Counted from the first letter of the stretch, positions 54,110-63,340 are shown. The stretch is 64,000 nucleotides of DNA from Parvularcula marina (GCF_003399445.1 NZ_QUQO01000001.1:434001-498000); one strand, 5' to 3'. Notes: a model not told the origin generated them from the sequence alone. Program-made: numbers and translations.

Positions 54110-54465
54110 ATCTGGTGTACCCATATTAACCCGTGATCGTGCCCACAATTGCGGCAAACCCTGCTAGATATTCCGTAAGGCCCCCATCCGGCTAAAGATA
54201 ATATCGGCTCATTACAATCTGAACATCGAAACAATTTACTGAGCAATATCATACTTGTCAGGAATATTATAAGTGGTGACAAAAAAACGATCCATCCCCA
54301 CCAAGCCAAATGCGGTAACCAGACCATCATCCAAAAATAGGGATGTACGTGAAAAATGCCTGTTATGAAGCATACTAACCAAGCGAGATTCAATCCCCAT
54401 ATAATAATCGTCACCCTTCGACGATTACCCTCTCCTCGAAAGAACTTAGCTGACGTCACAGCCAC
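54082..54465 (-). CDS. Low-GC membrane zinc-ribbon-like protein inserted in the SUF operon
   Basis: A 127-residue protein with two membrane segments (about 18-42 and 57-77) and a C-terminal CxxC...CxxC pair (FRCSDCNEP and SRVCRNCGHDH), probably a zinc ribbon or a metal site at the cytoplasmic side. Base composition of 54160-54460 is visibly more A/T-rich than all its neighbours. It lies between sufT and the A-type carrier, overlapping both (10 nt with sufT; about 28 nt with the carrier). It looks like a later insertion. No family recognised. Confidence 0.68.
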   Translation of the reverse strand: MAVTSAKFFRGEGNRRRVTIIIWGLNLAWLVCFITGIFHVHPYFWMMVWLPHLAWWGWIVFLSPLIIFLTSMILLSKLFRCSDCNEPILSLAGWGPYGISSRVCRNCGHDHGLIWVHQIWQDNDLKS

Positions 54466-54896
54466 CCCAGTTCCAGTTTTGCTTCATCCGACATGCGGTC
54501 CGGCGTCCAGGGCGGATCAAAAGTCATCTCGACCTCGCACCGCTCAATGCCGTCAACGCGCGTGACCGCCTGCTCGACCCAGCCGGGCATTTCGCCCGCG
54601 ACGGGACAGCCGGGCGCGGTCAGCGTCATCTCGATCTTCACATCGCCGGGCTCGTCATAATCGACCTTGTAGATCAGCCCCAGCTCGTAAATATCGACCG
54701 GGATCTCCGGGTCATAAACGGTCTTCAGTGCCTCAACGATCTTCGCCGTCATGTTCGACAGGCGAATCTCGTCCGGGCTCAGCGCTTCTGGCGAGGCCGG
54801 CGGCGAAGGCGCGTCTGTCCGGCCACCCGACAGATCGATCATGTCGCGGCCGCCTGTTTCAGGGTCATATGTCTGTTCGTTGTCGGTCATACTCAT
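54456..54896 (-). CDS. sufT: SUF maturation protein SufT (DUF59/MIP18 family)
   Basis: A 146-residue protein of the DUF59 family found in SUF operons. It aids maturation of Fe-S proteins. The acidic N-terminal extension is followed by the domain: KTVYDPEIPVDIYELGLIYK, LTAPGCPVAGEMP (conserved Cys), ERCEVEMTFDPPWTPDRMSDEA. It overlaps sufS by 4 nt (ATGA). Confidence 0.93.
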   Translation of the reverse strand: MSMTDNEQTYDPETGGRDMIDLSGGRTDAPSPPASPEALSPDEIRLSNMTAKIVEALKTVYDPEIPVDIYELGLIYKVDYDEPGDVKIEMTLTAPGCPVAGEMPGWVEQAVTRVDGIERCEVEMTFDPPWTPDRMSDEAKLELGWL

Positions 54897-56113
54897 CCCA
54901 ACATGTCGTGTGCCTTGGCGCAGGCGTCAACCAGCGCCTCGATATCGGCATGGGTGTTATAGGCGGTGAAGCTGGCCCGCGCGGTCGCGGTGACGCCGAG
55001 CTTCTTCATCAAGGGTTGGCAGCAATGGTGCCCGGCACGCACGGCCACCCCCTGCCGGTCGAGAATCGTCGAGACGTCATGCGGATGCGCCTGCCCGAGA
55101 TTAAAGGCAATGACCGGTCCCTTATCGGGTGCCGCACCATAGACGGTTGCGATATTCGAGCGCCCCAGCGCCTCCATAGCGTGATCGGTCAGCTCTCGCT
55201 CATAGGCTTTGAGGCCCGAAATATCCTGTTCCATCAGCCAACGGAGCGATGCGCCTAGCCCAATCGCCTCCATGATCGGCGGCGTGCCCGCCTCAAACCG
55301 GTGCGGCGGCTCATTATAGGTAATACGCTCCTGCTCGACGATGTCGATCATCTCGCCACCGCCGCGATATGGCGGTAGCCGGTCGAGGATCGCCTTGCGG
55401 CCAAAAAGGACGCCAATGCCAGTCGGACCATAGGCTTTATGTCCGGTCATGACATAGAAATCGACGCCGAGATCCTGCACGTCGACCGGTCCGTGCACGG
55501 CATGCTGGCAGCCATCGGCAAGGAACAGCGCGCCATGTTCATGGGCAATCGCCGCCATCTCTTTAATCGGAGGAAAGGCCCCCAGCACGTTTGACTGTGC
55601 CGACATGGCCACCAGTTTCGTGCGGGAGCTGAACATCTCACGATAGGCGTCAAGATCGACATTCCCGTCGGCATCGACATCGAGCCATTTGAGGACCGCG
55701 CCTTTTCGCTCGCGCAGGAAATGCCACGGCACGATATTGGAATGATGCTCCATGACCGAGAGGATGATCTCATCGCCCTCGCCGATCTCGTCCTGTCCCA
55801 ACACATAGGAGACAAGGTTCATCGCATCCGTCCCGCCCATGGTGAAGATGATCTCATCCGCACTTGCCGCGTTCAGATAGGTCTGCGCCGTCTGGCGAGC
55901 CTCTTCAAAGGCTGTCGTTGTTTCATTGGAAAGTGCATGAAGGCCGCGATGCACATTGGCATAGCTGTGCGTCATCAGCCGCGTCATCTCATCGATCAGC
56001 ACACGCGGTTTCTGGACACTCGCCGCATTGTCAAGATAGACCAGCGGCTTGCCGTAAATCTCGCGGGAGAGGATCGGGAATTCGGCCCGGAATCTGGCGG
56101 GATCAAAACTCAT
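54893..56113 (-). CDS. sufS: Cysteine desulfurase SufS
   Basis: Takes sulfur from cysteine and passes it to SufE/SufBCD. The 406-residue PLP enzyme has YLDNAASVQKPRVLIDEM, VMEHHSNIVPWHFL, the PLP lysine in MTGHKAYGPTGIG, and the active Cys loop VRAGHHCCQPLM. That matches group II (SufS/CsdA). Length is normal. A second, group I desulfurase lies in the same operon at 61682. No sufE is present. It overlaps the genes on both sides by 4 nt. Confidence 0.96.
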   Translation of the reverse strand: MSFDPARFRAEFPILSREIYGKPLVYLDNAASVQKPRVLIDEMTRLMTHSYANVHRGLHALSNETTTAFEEARQTAQTYLNAASADEIIFTMGGTDAMNLVSYVLGQDEIGEGDEIILSVMEHHSNIVPWHFLRERKGAVLKWLDVDADGNVDLDAYREMFSSRTKLVAMSAQSNVLGAFPPIKEMAAIAHEHGALFLADGCQHAVHGPVDVQDLGVDFYVMTGHKAYGPTGIGVLFGRKAILDRLPPYRGGGEMIDIVEQERITYNEPPHRFEAGTPPIMEAIGLGASLRWLMEQDISGLKAYERELTDHAMEALGRSNIATVYGAAPDKGPVIAFNLGQAHPHDVSTILDRQGVAVRAGHHCCQPLMKKLGVTATARASFTAYNTHADIEALVDACAKAHDMLG

Positions 56114-56661
56114 TCGAGGTCCAACAGCTCCCTGACGACGCCTTCGCGGCTTTTCATGCCAGCGGCGCGGCCTTCTTCAATTGCTATGATGGCAGGCACG
56201 CCCCGTTCGGCGCGGTAAAGCGCCCACGCGGCCCCCGCCCTGTTGCCTGATGCACAATGGAGCAGGATCGGATAATCACCTGCTGTCTCCAGCCGCTTGA
56301 TCAGTTTGGGGAGGATGTCGGGGATATCCTCGGCATCGCGCGGCATGGGGATGCTGACATAGCGCAGGCCCAGTGCCTCGGCGGCAGCTTTCTCTTCAGC
56401 GACGCCCGGCTCGTCGGGTTGGCGCAGATCGATCAAGGTCTTGAACCCGGCTGCTTTCGCGCGCGCCACACCATCATCGGCAAGCCGCCCGCCAATCCCG
56501 ATATTGGGCGCAATACGGACGTAATTGGCGACAAAAGACATATCCTGATCGCCGGTCGGCGCGGCAACGCCATCCTCTGCGACCTGATAGGGCGTCGAGA
56601 CCATTTGCGCCGTAGCAGGCGTCGCCATCATGCAGGCTGCAATTGCCAGCCATCTGATCAT
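56110..56661 (-). CDS. Exported CX5R phosphatase-like (DUF442) protein in SUF operon
   Basis: A 183-residue protein with signal peptide ending TPATAQM. The domain is the DUF442/tyrosine-phosphatase-like fold: YVRIAPNIGIGGRLADDGVA, GFKTLIDLRQPDEPGVAEEK, YVSIPMPRDAEDIPDIL, and the loop LHCASGNRAGAAW (CX5R). The motif is intact for phosphatase chemistry; related proteins work as sulfurtransferases or persulfide-linked proteins. Its export out of the cytoplasm, where SUF works, is puzzling. Coupled by 4 nt overlaps to sufD and sufS. Confidence 0.82.
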   Translation of the reverse strand: MIRWLAIAACMMATPATAQMVSTPYQVAEDGVAAPTGDQDMSFVANYVRIAPNIGIGGRLADDGVARAKAAGFKTLIDLRQPDEPGVAEEKAAAEALGLRYVSIPMPRDAEDIPDILPKLIKRLETAGDYPILLHCASGNRAGAAWALYRAERGVPAIIAIEEGRAAGMKSREGVVRELLDLE

Positions 56662-57842
56662 GACATGCCTCCTTCGCCAAAAAAGCCGGTGAGAGCGTCG
56701 CGCAACTTGTCGTTTTCAATCTCCTCCAGCACTTCAGCACTGAAGGCGTCGATCAACAGCCGTTGCGCTGCCGTCTCATCCAGTCCCCGCTGGCGCAGAT
56801 AAAACAACGCCTCCGCATCGAGGGCACCGACGGTGTTGCCATGTGCACATTCGACATCGTCCGCATAGATCTCAAGCTCCGGCTTTGCATAGACCGTCGA
56901 TGCACCGGAGAGCACAAGCGCGTGATGCGCCATCTGAGCATCCGTCTGTTGACCATCACGCTCGACAAGGAATTTGCCCTGAAAGACACCGCGAGCGCGG
57001 TCGTCGGTGATACCCTTGACGAGCTGACGCGTCACCGCGCCCGGCACGCCGTGTGTAACATGGCTGGTCAGGTCATTATGACGGGTACCGTTCAACCGAT
57101 AGAGCCCGTCGAGCCGTACTTTCCCCGTCCCTGCATAATCGACATGTGTTTCATGCCGGGAGAAAGCCGCCCCGCCCGCTTGGGTGAGTTGATGAAACTC
57201 TGCATCTTCTCCGATGGAGATCATGCTCGTCTCAACACTGACAGCTACGTCGGCAGCAGGTTGGAGGATCACACGAGTGACGCTTGCGCCCTTGCCGATG
57301 ACAAGATCGGTCAGGCTGTTTGCAAATGGCGCGCCCGTCAGCCGGTGGGTTTCGATCAGCGTGACCTTCACCCCCGGCGCAACATGGATTTTCACACGAT
57401 CCGCATGGGCGCCCTGCCCCTGGCTGAGATGCCGGATGAAGAGCGGCGCCTCGAGGCTTTCCTCGATACCGATATCAAGCGTGCGGGCCGAAGTGGCCAG
57501 AGAGGCAAGCGGTGCATCGGGGATCAACCGCGGCGCAGCGTCTTTCATCTGGACCCGGATCGAGACCGGCAGGCCCGCCGGCCCTCGCACCGCGCCATTG
57601 GCGATGACAATCTCATATCCGCCGAGCGCCGCCAGCAACGGCTCATCATCTGCAGCGGTATAATCATAGGCTGCGGAGGGCTGACGCGCCTCCTTCAACG
57701 CAGCGCGCAAATCGGACCATTTCCATTCCTCGACCCGGCGGTTCGGCAGGCCGCGCGACCGCAAGGCCTCAAGCAGTGCACCGTCGGGCAGTTGCGCGGC
57801 GAGACGTTCCTCCGCCGGGGTAAGTTGAAGTTGCGTGCTCAC
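56658..57842 (-). CDS. sufD: Fe-S cluster assembly protein SufD
   Basis: A scaffold subunit of the SufBC2D complex. The 394-residue protein has an N-terminal helical part and a right-handed beta-helix, with signatures FIRHLSQGQGAHADRVKIHV, GAAFSRHETHVDYAGTGKV, LVERDGQQTDAQMAHHALVL and DVECAHGNTVGALDAEALFYLRQRG. The family is divergent but the ending ERGLDETAAQRLL-like pattern is clear. It starts directly after the sufC stop. Confidence 0.92.
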   Translation of the reverse strand: MSTQLQLTPAEERLAAQLPDGALLEALRSRGLPNRRVEEWKWSDLRAALKEARQPSAAYDYTAADDEPLLAALGGYEIVIANGAVRGPAGLPVSIRVQMKDAAPRLIPDAPLASLATSARTLDIGIEESLEAPLFIRHLSQGQGAHADRVKIHVAPGVKVTLIETHRLTGAPFANSLTDLVIGKGASVTRVILQPAADVAVSVETSMISIGEDAEFHQLTQAGGAAFSRHETHVDYAGTGKVRLDGLYRLNGTRHNDLTSHVTHGVPGAVTRQLVKGITDDRARGVFQGKFLVERDGQQTDAQMAHHALVLSGASTVYAKPELEIYADDVECAHGNTVGALDAEALFYLRQRGLDETAAQRLLIDAFSAEVLEEIENDKLRDALTGFFGEGGMS

Positions 57843-58589
57843 TTATGCTGCCTCGGTGAATTGTTCGTACCCGCCCTCTTCGAGTGCGCGCGCCAGTTCG
57901 GGCCCGCCGGATTTAACGATCCGCCCCCCGGCGAGAACATGCACCGCATCGGGTTTGATATAATCGAGCAGGCGCTGGTAATGGGTGATGACAAGGAAGC
58001 CGCGCTCCGGCGAACGCAGCGAATTGACGACTTCGCCGACCATTTTGAGGGCATCGATATCGAGCCCTGAGTCGGTCTCGTCCATGATCGCAAAGCGCGG
58101 TTCGAAGAGAGCCATCTGCAGCATTTCCATGCGCTTCTTCTCACCACCCGAATAGCCGTCATTGAACGGACGTTTGAGCTTTTCAGGGGTAAGCCCGACC
58201 ACTTGAGCTTTTTCGCGGAAGACCTTGAGAAATTCAGCCGCTGACATCTCCTCTTCGCCGCGAGCGCTACGCTGAGCATTCAACGCCGTACGGAGGAAGT
58301 TCATCGTCGCCACACCCGGGATTGCAACAGGTGACTGGAAAGAGAGAAAGACACCCTTGGCGGCCCGTTCATTGGGATCGAGGTCCAGAAGGTTTTCACC
58401 ATTGAGGGTGACGCTTCCCTCCTGCGGCGCGTATCCTGGTCGGCCCGCAATCGAGTAAGACAGCGTCGACTTGCCCGAGCCATTTGGCCCCATGATCGCA
58501 TGAACCTCGCCTGCCGGCACGTCTAGCGACAGGCCGTTGAGGATCGGATTCCCCTCAATCGTGAGGTGGAGGTTATTAATGTTCAGCAT
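57843..58589 (-). CDS. sufC: Fe-S cluster assembly ATPase SufC
   Basis: The ABC-type ATPase of the SufBCD complex, cytoplasmic and without membrane partner. The 248-residue protein has Walker A GPNGSGKSTLSYSI, the signature YSGGEKKRMEML, Walker B RFAIMDETDSGLDID, and the H-loop VITHYQRLLDYIKP. All are standard. It is coupled to the cupin gene upstream by a 1 nt overlap. Confidence 0.97.
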   Translation of the reverse strand: MLNINNLHLTIEGNPILNGLSLDVPAGEVHAIMGPNGSGKSTLSYSIAGRPGYAPQEGSVTLNGENLLDLDPNERAAKGVFLSFQSPVAIPGVATMNFLRTALNAQRSARGEEEMSAAEFLKVFREKAQVVGLTPEKLKRPFNDGYSGGEKKRMEMLQMALFEPRFAIMDETDSGLDIDALKMVGEVVNSLRSPERGFLVITHYQRLLDYIKPDAVHVLAGGRIVKSGGPELARALEEGGYEQFTEAA

Positions 58590-58954
58590 TAGTCAGTATC
58601 TTTCATTTTCGGCTCGACGATCAGATATTCTGTCGTCGTTTCGCCAGTATTCATGACCTCATGAACGGTGCCGTCACTCCACCATTCTGCACCTTCTTTG
58701 GTCTCGATCTCTCTCGTGCCATTTGCATCAGAGATGCGCTGTATACCGCCCTTCAGGATATAGCCCCAATGCGGTGCGTGGCGGTGTTTCTCGTGCCCAA
58801 CACCGGGCGGGAACGTACAGCGCAGAACCCGAACCCGCTCATTTTCACGCACCAGTTCACAGACTTTCTCACCCTCCCATCCCGCAACAAGCGGATCGGG
58901 CAGATCGGGTTGAGTACCGATCAACACAAGTGAAATGAGGGCTCTGGCGATCAT
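58589..58954 (-). CDS. Exported or membrane-anchored cupin protein in SUF operon
   Basis: A 121-residue single-domain cupin with a hydrophobic N-terminus (ARALISLVLIG), a weak signal or anchor. The cupin core shows the metal motif PPGVGHEKHRHAPHWGYILKGG and EGAEWWSDGTVHEVMNTG with the later His. It is an iron- or metal-binding fold of unknown activity. It overlaps the NTF2-like gene by 4 nt and sufC by 1 nt. Confidence 0.82.
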   Translation of the reverse strand: MIARALISLVLIGTQPDLPDPLVAGWEGEKVCELVRENERVRVLRCTFPPGVGHEKHRHAPHWGYILKGGIQRISDANGTREIETKEGAEWWSDGTVHEVMNTGETTTEYLIVEPKMKDTD

Positions 58955-59406
58955 TCGGCCACCTCTTCCGGGTAGAGTGTATTCTGGTCATGGACCAGCC
59001 GCCACGCGCCTTCCTCCAGCCGGAAGACCAGCAGCAGCCAACGCTCGCGCGGTTCGCCATCTGGAGTGTCGCGATATTGATAGCGGGTCAGCGCCATGGA
59101 GAGGTCTTCGCCCTCGACAATGCGGATGATCTGCGGCGTCCAGACCCATTGATCGTCTGCGAACCATTCCTCGTGAAAGGCCACGACATTCGAGACACCC
59201 GTCACATCTTCCCCACCGGGGAAGATGACCTGCAGGTCTCCATCGTTCAGTGTCAGGGTTGATTTGAGGGTTTCAAGATCGCGGCCCGCGACCGCGTCGA
59301 GATGCGTCTCCACCGCCATCCTGAAATCAGGACGCGCTGTTTCAGCCTCACCGGAACAGGCCGCAAGGATGGGCAGGAGCAGGAGAACTGTAATCCGTCT
59401 GAGCAT
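58951..59406 (-). CDS. NTF2-like lipoprotein in SUF operon
   Basis: A 151-residue lipoprotein (lipobox LAACSG) with an NTF2/SnoaL-like domain: FRMAVETHLDAVAGRDLETLK, a cone-shaped fold tail WLLLVFRLEEGAWRLVHDQNT. The family binds or turns over small molecules; no role assigned. The start is the ATG at 59406, which overlaps by 1 nt the stop of the gene upstream (TAATG). It has no obvious link to Fe-S work. Confidence 0.8.
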   Translation of the reverse strand: MLRRITVLLLLPILAACSGEAETARPDFRMAVETHLDAVAGRDLETLKSTLTLNDGDLQVIFPGGEDVTGVSNVVAFHEEWFADDQWVWTPQIIRIVEGEDLSMALTRYQYRDTPDGEPRERWLLLVFRLEEGAWRLVHDQNTLYPEEVAE

Positions 59407-59678
59407 TATTCGTCTCCCTTGCCGGGCAGGCTGGCGCCCTTGATATATTTCGCCGGAGCCAGATTGAGCAGCAACGCCGTCACGAGCAGGGACACCCCGC
59501 CGCAGATTGCATCGACCGGAATGCCGGCAAAACCTGCGCGCAGCGCGGTTATCCGCAGATTGACGAAAACCACGGCGAGCAGGACGGCAAAGATAGCGTG
59601 CCCGACAGGCGAAGCCGGCAGTACGAAGGCCCGCTCCCAACCGGCAGTGCCTTTTTTGAAGAGAAAATTATTCATCAC
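59406..59678 (-). CDS. Small membrane protein in SUF operon
   Basis: A 90-residue protein with two hydrophobic segments (about 25-43 and 58-75) and a Lys/Gly-rich C-terminus. No recognised family. It overlaps the sufB stop by 4 nt and the NTF2-like gene by 1 nt, so it is translated as part of the operon. Confidence 0.65.
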   Translation of the reverse strand: MMNNFLFKKGTAGWERAFVLPASPVGHAIFAVLLAVVFVNLRITALRAGFAGIPVDAICGGVSLLVTALLLNLAPAKYIKGASLPGKGDE

Positions 59679-61207
59679 CCCACACTCCCCTCTAGGCTCA
59701 CGGCGACGAGTTTCTGCGCCTCGACGGCGAACTCCATCGGAAGCTCCTGCAGAACCTCCTTACAGAAACCATTGACGAGCAGTGCGACTGCCTGCTCTTC
59801 ATCGAGCCCTCGCTGTTGTGCATAGAATAGCTGGTCTTCTGAGAGCCGCGAGGTCGTTGCTTCATGCTCAAGGATTGCAGACGACGTCTTGTTTTCGACA
59901 TAAGGCACCGTATGCGCGCCGCAGTTTGAACCGATCAGGAGGCTGTCACATTGCGTGAAGTTTCGCGCATTCTCCGCCTTGCGGCCAATGGAGACGAGCC
60001 CGCGATAGGTCTGATCGGACTGGCCAGCCGAAATCCCCTTGGAGATGATCCGCGAGCGCGTGTTGCGCCCCAGATGCAGCATCTTGGTACCAGTATCCGC
60101 CTGCTGATGATTATTGGTAATCGCGATTGAGTAGAATTCGCCCTGACTGTCATCACCGCGCAGGATGCAGGAGGGATATTTCCACGTCACCGCCGAGCCG
60201 GTCTCGACTTGCGTCCATGACACCTTCGAGCGGTCGCCCCGGCAATCGGCACGTTTAGTCACGAAATTATAGATGCCGCCCTTGCCGTCCTTGTCACCCG
60301 GATACCAGTTCTGGACAGTCGAATATTTGATTTCGGCATCTTCGAGCGCGACCAGTTCCACGACCGCCGCATGAAGCTGGTTCTCGTCCCGCATCGGCGC
60401 CGTGCATCCTTCGAGATAGGAGACGTAAGCGCCCTTGTCGGCAATAATCAGGGTCCGCTCGAACTGGCCGGTATTGGCCTCGTTGATGCGGAAATAGGTC
60501 GACAGCTCCATCGGGCAACGCACACCTGGCGGCACATAGACGAAAGTGCCGTCCGAGAAGACCGCCGTATTGAGGGTCGCAAAGAAATTGTCCGAGGCCG
60601 GTACGACCGAGCCGATATATTCACGCACGAGATCGGGATGCTCACGGATCGCTTCGGAGATCGACATGAAGATGACCCCGGCCTTCTCAAGCTCCTTCTT
60701 GAAGGTCGTTGCTACCGAGACGCTATCAAAGACCGCATCAACGGCAACGCCCGGTTTGGCACGCGCATCGCCCGGCGTCTCGCCCGCGCCTTCGACGCCG
60801 AGCAGGACTTCGGCCTCTTTCAGCGGGATGCCGAGCTTTTCGAAATCGGCGAGAATTTCGGGCGGTACGTCATCAATCGACTCATATTTCGCACCCGATT
60901 TGGGTTCGGCGTAATAGTAGTGGTTCTGATAATTGATGGGCGGATATTTCACCTTTTGCCAGTCCGGCTCTTCCATCTCCAGCCAACGGCGATAGGCCTT
61001 CAGCCGCCAGTCAAGCATCCATTCGGGCTCTTCCTTTTTGGCCGAGATGAACCGGACCGTATCTTCGGAAAGCCCTTTGGGGGCCTTCACGGACTCGATA
61101 TCGGTCGAAAAGCCGTATTTATAGGTTTCGAGATGGCGGACCGTGTCGACGGTTTCCTTCTCGATGCCTTCCTTGACGGCAATATCCGGTTCAGTCGTAT
61201 TCGTCAT
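59675..61207 (-). CDS. sufB: Fe-S cluster assembly protein SufB
   Basis: The scaffold subunit on which clusters are built with SufC and SufD. The 510-residue protein has [20 protein letters not shown] at the start, [40 protein letters not shown], the persulfide-accepting Cys region and [16 protein letters not shown]. Near the end is [26 protein letters not shown]. Length is normal (about 480-510). The start is uncertain: ATG at 61207 or a TTG at 61219. Confidence 0.96.
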   Translation of the reverse strand: MTNTTEPDIAVKEGIEKETVDTVRHLETYKYGFSTDIESVKAPKGLSEDTVRFISAKKEEPEWMLDWRLKAYRRWLEMEEPDWQKVKYPPINYQNHYYYAEPKSGAKYESIDDVPPEILADFEKLGIPLKEAEVLLGVEGAGETPGDARAKPGVAVDAVFDSVSVATTFKKELEKAGVIFMSISEAIREHPDLVREYIGSVVPASDNFFATLNTAVFSDGTFVYVPPGVRCPMELSTYFRINEANTGQFERTLIIADKGAYVSYLEGCTAPMRDENQLHAAVVELVALEDAEIKYSTVQNWYPGDKDGKGGIYNFVTKRADCRGDRSKVSWTQVETGSAVTWKYPSCILRGDDSQGEFYSIAITNNHQQADTGTKMLHLGRNTRSRIISKGISAGQSDQTYRGLVSIGRKAENARNFTQCDSLLIGSNCGAHTVPYVENKTSSAILEHEATTSRLSEDQLFYAQQRGLDEEQAVALLVNGFCKEVLQELPMEFAVEAQKLVAVSLEGSVG

Positions 61208-61226
61208 AGAGACCGACAATCTTTCC

Positions 61227-61685
61227 TTATTTCACAGCGCTGATGGCCTGCATCACCTTGGTTGCGCAATCCCGGCGGGTTGCGATTTTCTCATCGCGGT
61301 TCTCTGGCTGGTCGATCTCTGCCGCCCATGCCTCCGTATCCGCCTTGAGAGCCGAGATCTCTTCATCCGCTCCCGTCTCTTCGGCGGCAGGTTTCAGTTT
61401 TTCCTCGAGCGCCTGTTGCCAAATCGCCGTCACTTCTTCAGCCGTGTCGCGGGCTTTGCTGATCGGCGGCGGCACCTCACCGCCCCTCTCTTCGGCACGG
61501 GCTTCGAGTTCCGCCAGATCGATCTGCGCCAGCGCGACACAGCGGCTCAGCGTCTCGACCTTCTCTTCGGACAGTTCACCGGCGGCAAGGGAGACCAGTT
61601 CTTCAGGGGCCGGCTGGGCCATGGCCGTGAAGGGAATACTCGCTGTCATGCAGGCAGCAGTGCACATGATCAATTTCATCCTCAT
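61227..61685 (-). CDS. Exported helical protein in SUF operon, unknown
   Basis: A 152-residue protein with signal peptide ending TAMAQP. The mature part is helical and rich in Glu, Ala and Lys, with Cys in SRCVALAQ and RRDCATKVM that may form one disulfide. No family recognised. It overlaps the cysteine desulfurase gene upstream by 4 nt (ATGA) and lies 19 nt upstream of the sufB ATG. Confidence 0.7.
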   Translation of the reverse strand: MRMKLIMCTAACMTASIPFTAMAQPAPEELVSLAAGELSEEKVETLSRCVALAQIDLAELEARAEERGGEVPPPISKARDTAEEVTAIWQQALEEKLKPAAEETGADEEISALKADTEAWAAEIDQPENRDEKIATRRDCATKVMQAISAVK

Positions 61686-62833
61686 GCGACATTCCTCTCC
61701 ACAATTCGTTGGAACTCATTCTTCCACAGACGCAGGAACATATCGGCATCGGCCATCGTGCTGGTCCAGCCGAGTGAGACGCGGATCGCCGAATTCGCTT
61801 CTTCCTCACTGGCGCCCATGGCATCGAGAACGCCGGACTGACGCACCTTGCCGGAGGAGCAGGCAGAGCCCGCTGATATCGCGATCCCGCCCAGATCCAT
61901 CACCATGACCTGGGTTTCCGACCGGAACCCCGGCGCAGAGAAACAGCTCGTATTGGGCAGGCGCGGGGAATTCTGCCCCCAGATGATCACACCTTCAGGC
62001 AGCCCTGCTTCGATCCGGTCACGGATCATGGCAAGCTCGGCATAGCCTTCAGGCCGGGCCAATTTCGCGGCCTGTGAAAATCCAGCGATGGCGATCAGGT
62101 TCTCGGTCCCCGCCCTGCGGGACAGCTCCTGTCCGCCGCCGCGCAAATATGGTGCGAGAGCCAGCCCCGGCTTGATCACCAATGCCCCGACACCTGTCGG
62201 TCCGCCAACCTTATGCGCACCAAGGCTCATCATGTCAGCGCCCATCTGGCCGAAATCGAGCGGCAGTTTGCCAAAGCCCTGCACCGCATCGACGAAGACA
62301 TGTCCGCCCTTGGGCCATGCCAGAGGGCCGAGCTTACCCACCGGCTGGATCACACCTGTCTCATTATTCGCAAGCATGACAGCCAGCAGGAAGGCACCTT
62401 CCGTTTCCTGATCATATCCGGCGAGCCGGTCCGCCAGCCATTCAAGATCGATCACGCCATCACGGGTGACGGGCACGGTTTCAACCGTGACGCCTGCTGT
62501 TTCAGGAAGCCCTTCGGCAGCCGCTTTCACCGCATCATGTTCGATGGCGGAGACCATCAGCCGCCGTACCTTCATCGGGCCATGAACCGCACCGTGAAGC
62601 GCCATGTTGATCGCTTCCGTGCCGCCGCCGGTGAAGATGACGCCTTCCTTGGGTGCACGGACTGTCTCGGCAATCACGCCGCGCGCGTCCTCCAGGATCT
62701 TCTTGCCTGCCCGCCCCTCAGAATGGGTCGAGGACGGATTATGCGCGCCCTTCATGACAGCGATCATCGCGTCCCGTACGCCGGGGCGCAGCGGGCTCGT
62801 CGCATTATGATCAAGATAAAGGCGGTCAGGCAT
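61682..62833 (-). CDS. Cysteine desulfurase, IscS/NifS group
   Basis: A 383-residue PLP cysteine desulfurase of group I. Signatures are YLDHNATSPLRPGVRDAMI, GGTEAINMALHGA, SAIEHDAVKAAAEG, the PLP lysine in LGAHKVGGPTGVGAL, and the active Cys in SAGSACSSGKVRQSGVL. It is the second gene after iscR. Together with SufS at 54893 this gives the operon two desulfurases of different groups, as also seen in some other alphaproteobacterial SUF clusters. It overlaps iscR by 8 nt. Confidence 0.94.
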   Translation of the reverse strand: MPDRLYLDHNATSPLRPGVRDAMIAVMKGAHNPSSTHSEGRAGKKILEDARGVIAETVRAPKEGVIFTGGGTEAINMALHGAVHGPMKVRRLMVSAIEHDAVKAAAEGLPETAGVTVETVPVTRDGVIDLEWLADRLAGYDQETEGAFLLAVMLANNETGVIQPVGKLGPLAWPKGGHVFVDAVQGFGKLPLDFGQMGADMMSLGAHKVGGPTGVGALVIKPGLALAPYLRGGGQELSRRAGTENLIAIAGFSQAAKLARPEGYAELAMIRDRIEAGLPEGVIIWGQNSPRLPNTSCFSAPGFRSETQVMVMDLGGIAISAGSACSSGKVRQSGVLDAMGASEEEANSAIRVSLGWTSTMADADMFLRLWKNEFQRIVERNVA

Positions 62834-63269
62834 GCTCGGCCCTCTCTTTCAGAGGGGCTTCCGCGCCCGCCGCAATATCGGCGAGGGTGATCCCGCCGAG
62901 ATAGGTTTCGATCTCGCGGTCGAGGCCGTGCCACAGCTTGTGGGTCAGGCAGCGCGTGGAGCTGCCCGTGCAGCCAGTTGCCGCGCCCGGCACACAGGCC
63001 GTCGAGCGGATCTCTTCATCGACCGCTTCGACGATGGCGCCGACAGAAATCTCCGCCGATGACTGGGCAAGCAGATAGCCGCCGCCTGCGCCCCGCCGGC
63101 TCGTCACCAGCCCCGCTTTACGCAACTGGCCGAAAATCTGCTCGAGAAAGGCCAGCGACAGCCCCTGACGCACAGCAATATCGCTGAGCGGGACAGGCAC
63201 GTCCCCGCCGAAAGCTGCCATATCAGCCATGGCCGCCACGGCGTTGCGGGCGCGGGATGTCAGTTTCAT
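62826..63269 (-). CDS. iscR: Rrf2-family Fe-S regulator IscR
   Basis: A [2Fe-2S] sensing repressor/activator that controls Fe-S assembly genes. The 147-residue protein has the Rrf2 winged helix (MKLTSRARNAVAAMADMA, AFLEQIFGQLRKAGLVTSRR, GAGGGYLLA) and the cluster cysteines in ACVPGAATGCTGSSTRCLTH, spaced C-x7-C-x6-C. In enterobacterial IscR it is C-x5-C-x5-C. The start is the ATG at 63269 with AGAGG 5 nt upstream. It heads the operon and is preceded by a palindrome overlapping its own promoter. Confidence 0.94.
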   Translation of the reverse strand: MKLTSRARNAVAAMADMAAFGGDVPVPLSDIAVRQGLSLAFLEQIFGQLRKAGLVTSRRGAGGGYLLAQSSAEISVGAIVEAVDEEIRSTACVPGAATGCTGSSTRCLTHKLWHGLDREIETYLGGITLADIAAGAEAPLKERAEHA

Positions 63270-63340
63270 CGGGGCCTCTGAACTTCTGGTCGAGCATTTC
63301 TGGCCACGGCGCGAGAATGTGGTATAGGCCGCGGTCTTTG

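Noticed and set aside
59409-59640. N-terminal extension of the NTF2-like lipoprotein
   Set aside because: The extension is Arg/Cys-rich shadow sequence of the two-TM gene; the lipoprotein signal begins at the ATG at 59406.
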